From UBA1046 sp964624395 (lineage in GTDB: Bacteria > Bacillota > Clostridia > Saccharofermentanales > DTU023): a stretch of DNA of 25,453 nt. The translations under genes were made by a program, and so were the position numbers. Below the pieces are notes generated by a model that saw nothing but the letters and a program-made list of their open reading frames with translations, had not been told where the DNA came from and made no database searches. This document shows positions 23,726-25,453 of the stretch, piece after piece (position 1 is the first letter of the stretch; every line of letters starts with the position of its first letter). Where the stretch lies: contig CAZUWY010000022.1 of the NCBI GenBank assembly GCA_964624395.1, positions 1 to 25,453 of the forward strand. The letters run 5' to 3'.

Positions 23726-24741
23726 ATAATGAAATTAAAAGCAACATCATCCGGCCGGTCTACCTGCTTTCTGGCGAAGAGGACTGGCTGATCCGCCAAC
23801 TTGTGCAGGATTTGATTAAAGCAGTGATTAACCCTGCCGCCAAGGAAGTGGATCTGGTTCAGATTGATGTTGGGCATCAGCCGCAAACTCTGGATTTTGA
23901 CCGCTTGGAACAAGAAATAATGACACCACCGTTTCTTTCTGAGCAAAAGCTTATAATCCTGAAGAATACTGATCTGTTTGTTTCCGCCAAGGGCGCTGCT
24001 AAAACAAAAATCGATGAAACTCGTTCTCGTCTGAAAGATCTACTGCTAAACTTTCCCTCGAATACTGTTTTGCTTTTTGTGGAAGAAAAAGCCAATCGCT
24101 CGCAAAAGAGTTTTCTTGCGGCCTTGGAAAAAGCCAACGGTGTCTTTGCCGAGATCGGCCTGCAGGACAGCAAGGTCTTGCAAGCCTGGATCAGAGGCGG
24201 TGCAGCCAAGCATAATCTGACGATTGAAAAGGATGCCGTCATTAGTCTGATTGAACGCTGTGACAGCCAGATGGCCGGGATTCGTGCTGAAATGGAGAAG
24301 CTTTTTCTTTATCTGGGCTGGAGCGGGGGAGGAAATATTGATCTTCAGATTGTTGAGCTGGTTTGCCGGCCGGATAGCAGGAGCAGTATTTTTGATCTGA
24401 CAGATGCGCTTTCAGAGGGAAATGCACAAAGAGCACTGGAAGTTTTGGGCCTGCTGCTGCAAAGGAAAGAGCCTGTCCAGCTGATACTGTTCATGCTTTA
24501 CCGGCATATACGGCAGCTGCTTCAGGTTCAGGGCGGTCTTAGCGGTCAAAAGATTGCAGCGCGCATGAAAATCAGTCCCTATATTGCCGGCAAGCTCAGA
24601 ATGCAGGCGCAAAGATTCAGTCAGCTGAGGCTGGCTTCGATTTATGAAATGATGTTTCAGACCGATCTGCAGATCAAAAAAGGTGAGATTAATGATCTTT
24701 TGGGTCTGGAGCTTTTGATTATTGAGGCAGCCTCGAAATAA
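23707..24741 (+). CDS. holA: DNA polymerase III subunit delta
   Basis: This 344-residue protein matches HolA, the clamp-loader subunit that opens the beta sliding clamp. Landmarks are the N-terminal PVYLLSGEEDWLIRQLV, the MTPPFLSEQKLIILKNTDLF segment, ERCDSQMAGIRAEMEKL, the SSIFDLTDALSEGNAQRALEVL collar region and the C-terminal ILFMLYRHIRQLLQVQ with LQIKKGEINDLLGLELLII. TGAGGA at 23698-23703 lies 4 nt before ATG 23707. It overlaps the comEC end by 19 bp, the common comEC-holA arrangement of Firmicutes, which suggests translational coupling. Divergence in sequence is normal for this family. Confidence 0.92.
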   Translation: MDYTELNNEIKSNIIRPVYLLSGEEDWLIRQLVQDLIKAVINPAAKEVDLVQIDVGHQPQTLDFDRLEQEIMTPPFLSEQKLIILKNTDLFVSAKGAAKTKIDETRSRLKDLLLNFPSNTVLLFVEEKANRSQKSFLAALEKANGVFAEIGLQDSKVLQAWIRGGAAKHNLTIEKDAVISLIERCDSQMAGIRAEMEKLFLYLGWSGGGNIDLQIVELVCRPDSRSSIFDLTDALSEGNAQRALEVLGLLLQRKEPVQLILFMLYRHIRQLLQVQGGLSGQKIAARMKISPYIAGKLRMQAQRFSQLRLASIYEMMFQTDLQIKKGEINDLLGLELLIIEAASK

Positions 24742-24788
24742 TCCCTGTTAGTTTTAGCGGATATTCTCTTATATAGGGAGGATTAAGC

Positions 24789-25453
24789 ATGTCTAAAAAA
24801 CAAACTATGAAGGATCGCCAATATATGGAGAGACCTTATGAAAAACTGGAACAGCAGGGTGCCAGATCGCTGTCCGATGCCGAACTGATAGCAATTTTGC
24901 TGCAAAGCGGTCTGGCGGGAGCGACGGCTGTGGAAATTGCCAATCAGCTGCTCAGCAGCTTGAATGGCTTGAGCGGAGTGTATGAAGCCAGCATTGAAGA
25001 GATTTGTCAGATTAAAGGCATTGGCAGGGTAAGAGCGATCAGGCTCAAAGCGGCTTTTGAAATCGGCAACCGCCATCTAAATTCCCGCCGGGAGGAGATC
25101 AGGCCAGCCCTAAGAAGACCGGACGATATTGTCCAGCTGATGGAGCCCGAACTGAGGTATTTAAATCGAGAGGAATTCCATATTATTCTTTTAGATATCC
25201 GGCAGCGGATGATCCGCAAGATAAAAATTTCCAGAGGAGGCTTGGCGGCGGCTGTAATCTTTCCGCGCGATATTTTCCGTGAAGCGGTCAAGGCAAATGC
25301 AGCTGCCGTGATTTTGGTCCACAATCATCCGAGCGGCGATGCTGAGCCAAGCCCTGCCGATTTAGAATCAACCCGCAAGCTGATGGAGATCGGGCAGATG
25401 ATGGGTGTACCGGTTGTGGATCATCTGATTGTCGGAGCCCAGGGCTCAATCAG
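24789..25453 (+). CDS. radC: RadC family JAB-domain protein (3' end cut by window)
   Basis: The first 221 codons of a RadC/UPF0758 protein are present and the frame runs open off the window edge. The N-terminal RPYEKLEQQGARSLSDAELIAILL, a helix-hairpin-helix at about residues 75-90 (ICQIKGIGRVRAIRLKAA) and the JAMM/MPN metal motif HNHPSGDAEPSPAD (H178, H180, D191) are intact. The usual SRGTLN segment reads SRGGLAAA. AGGGAGGA at 24775-24782 lies 6 nt before ATG 24789. The molecular role of RadC is not firmly known despite its DNA-repair name. It follows holA by 47 bp with no terminator seen. Confidence 0.92.
   Translation, partial: MSKKQTMKDRQYMERPYEKLEQQGARSLSDAELIAILLQSGLAGATAVEIANQLLSSLNGLSGVYEASIEEICQIKGIGRVRAIRLKAAFEIGNRHLNSRREEIRPALRRPDDIVQLMEPELRYLNREEFHIILLDIRQRMIRKIKISRGGLAAAVIFPRDIFREAVKANAAAVILVHNHPSGDAEPSPADLESTRKLMEIGQMMGVPVVDHLIVGAQGSI

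Noticed and set aside
1..25453. CRISPR arrays, insertion sequences, tRNA or rRNA genes, and phage or defence genes
   Set aside because: I looked for regular direct repeats, terminal inverted repeats, transposase motifs and tRNA-like folds, and saw none. Gene content is core throughout.

Overview
This 25.5-kb window looks like ordinary core chromosome of a low-to-medium GC Gram-positive bacterium, most likely a member of the Clostridia. The reasons are strong AGGAGG-type ribosome binding sites, TTGACA/TATAAT-type promoters, a bifunctional Rel, RNase J, RqcH, a LytR-CpsA-Psr protein, ComEC-HolA and the ~400-residue divergent PRPP-synthetase-like proteins. I cannot name a genus. No mobile element, CRISPR array, tRNA, rRNA or phage gene was found.

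Layout. 1-2766: rpsU (bS21, TTG start) behind a near-consensus promoter, then a 319-nt structured spacer with a terminator, then recJ. 2741-5071: rel (ppGpp synthetase/hydrolase), overlapping the recJ end. 5080-6810 (minus): RNase J, converging on rel with only 8 bp between stop codons. 6973-9559: an ABC ATPase and its large membrane partner. 9560-9956: a 397-nt non-coding stretch with promoter signals and alternative hairpins before rpsT (9957-10223), which ends in a clear terminator. 10415-14349: LCP-family protein, ruvC, ruvA, ruvB and queH, all plus strand and closely packed apart from a 115-nt ruvC-ruvA gap. 14355-16277 (minus): rqcH, divergent from a small two-helix membrane protein (16349-16597). 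16729-17775: an ornithine-cyclodeaminase-family protein. 17813-20342 (minus): two tandem PRPP-synthetase-like paralogues. 20452-21111: ysxC GTPase. 21218-24741: comEC overlapping holA. 24789-25453: radC, cut by the window edge.

Most genes serve translation and ribosome biology (rpsU, rpsT, ysxC, rqcH, rel, queH) or DNA repair, recombination and replication (recJ, ruvABC, holA, radC, comEC). The most unusual item is the paired PRPP-synthetase-like genes. One keeps the Lys-Arg catalytic flexible loop but has an altered ribose-5-phosphate loop. The other keeps a canonical ribose-5-phosphate loop but has lost the catalytic-loop lysine. This complementary degeneration suggests a catalytic/regulatory or hetero-oligomeric pair. 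Secondary leads are the mutually exclusive helices in the rpsU-recJ and rpsT leader regions, an Asp-to-Glu change at the functionally important D97 position of RqcH, and an LCP protein lacking the usual Asp of its Arg-Asp motif.
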